From contig NZ_JAKZHW010000002.1 of the NCBI RefSeq assembly GCF_022568775.1, positions 385,501-449,500 of the forward strand: 64,000 bases of DNA, given 5' to 3'. The DNA comes from Sphingomonas telluris. GTDB lineage: Bacteria; Pseudomonadota; Alphaproteobacteria; Sphingomonadales; Sphingomonadaceae. Each line of letters begins with the position of its first letter. Position 1 is the stretch's first letter. The position numbers and the translations under genes were made by a program. Positions 60,299 to 64,000 of the stretch are shown here, one piece after another. The notes beneath the pieces are model-generated. The model searched no databases, was not told the DNA's origin, and worked only from the letters and a program-made list of their open reading frames with translations.

Positions 60299-60425
60299 TC
60301 GTCTCCTATCGCCCAATCGGGACGTCGCACCCTAATTGAGTATGTTGTTTCGCCGACACACCAATCGGGAAAAACCACACTCCGCCTCCCCGAAATCTTG
60401 TTCTGTTACGCTTCTCGGACAATGA

Positions 60426-60442
60426 GGGCGCCATGTGCGCCC
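60426..60442 (+). promoter_or_regulatory. GC-rich hairpin in the leader of TonB receptor 2
   Basis: GGGCGC and GCGCCC form a perfect 6-bp stem with a 5-nt loop, 28 nt before the start codon, in the same position as the hairpin upstream of TonB receptor 1. Confidence 0.35.
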
Positions 60443-60470
60443 GGTCCGCGGGCCTCAAAAGGGGAGTATT

Positions 60471-63902
<3,432 letters not shown>

Positions 63903-63925
63903 GAAGTACTGAGTACCAAAGACTG

Positions 63926-63962
63926 GGGCGGCGGATCGAAAGGTCCGCCGCCCTTTCTTTTG
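63926..63962 (+). terminator. Terminator of TonB receptor 2
   Basis: GGGCGGCGGATC (63927-63938) pairs with GGTCCGCCGCCC (63943-63954, one G-T wobble) around a GAAA loop and is followed by TTTCTTTT. Confidence 0.85.
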
Positions 63963-64000
63963 CCCCAATCAAGCCGGTCCAAGGCTGTTCCTCAGCCCCA

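Overview
The window reads as a chromosomal segment of a GC-rich alphaproteobacterium, most likely a sphingomonad (Sphingomonas/Sphingomicrobium-like). Supporting signs are two large TonB-dependent receptors with Pro-rich C-terminal tails, an alphaproteobacterial CarD, a single bifunctional RelA/SpoT next to rpoZ, sucC followed by etfBA, and the infA-maf-RNase E/G-yacG-tRNA-Phe block. No plasmid or phage backbone, insertion sequence, CRISPR array or rRNA operon was seen. Coding density is high with many 1-8 nt stop/start overlaps, except between about 55.3 and 59.6 kb.

Layout. 0-8.6 kb: a nitronate monooxygenase (cut by the window edge) and glyoxalase I, a SIMPL protein, a TPR/ABHD10-like hydrolase/methyltransferase row, a Crp/Fnr regulator opposite an aldo/keto reductase, an XRE-regulator/membrane-protein operon with a clear promoter and operator-like repeats, and a DUF4034 protein. 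8.7-11.6 kb: thrS, infC (which appears to start at AUA) and a small zinc-ribbon protein. 11.8-15 kb: TonB receptor 1. 15-26 kb: glnD, mutS, maeB, relA/spoT, an HxlR regulator and rpoZ. 26-33 kb: lipid and envelope genes (phospholipase D/cardiolipin synthase-like, phospholipid methyltransferase-like), a CADD-type p-aminobenzoate protein, a CotH-like secreted protein convergent with DUF4956, a 19-residue membrane peptide and two GIN-domain proteins. 33-43 kb: carD, dinB, sucC-etfB-etfA, a membrane-protein gene interrupted by a stop codon, nhaA-acetylpolyamine amidohydrolase, a J-domain protein and bolA. 43-55 kb: an autotransporter, pirin, an epoxide-hydrolase-like gene, nusB-thiL, the H+-pyrophosphatase, a quinone oxidoreductase, and infA-maf-RNase-yacG-tRNA-Phe.

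55.3-59.6 kb, directly behind tRNA-Phe, is a decayed accessory stretch. It holds a truncated UvrA paralogue, a frameshifted alcohol dehydrogenase tail abutting a FixJ/LuxR-type HTH fragment, a receiver-domain fragment, a gene with an in-frame stop, three small intact genes and more than 400 bp with no gene. It is followed by an orphan CoA-transferase A subunit and TonB receptor 2 with its terminator.

Themes. Several information-processing genes use non-AUG starts (infC AUA, infA UUG, glnD GUG, RelA/SpoT GUG). Stress and stringent-response functions cluster (relA/spoT, rpoZ, carD, dinB, mutS). Envelope biogenesis recurs (TonB receptors, autotransporter, GIN proteins, CotH/DUF4956). No wholly new defence or biosynthetic system is evident. 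The most unusual items are the AUA start of infC, the CotH-like/DUF4956 pair, the CADD homologue with its sacrificial-residue positions intact, the two genes with single in-frame stops, and the gene graveyard next to tRNA-Phe. All family assignments come from reading motifs by eye, without database searches.
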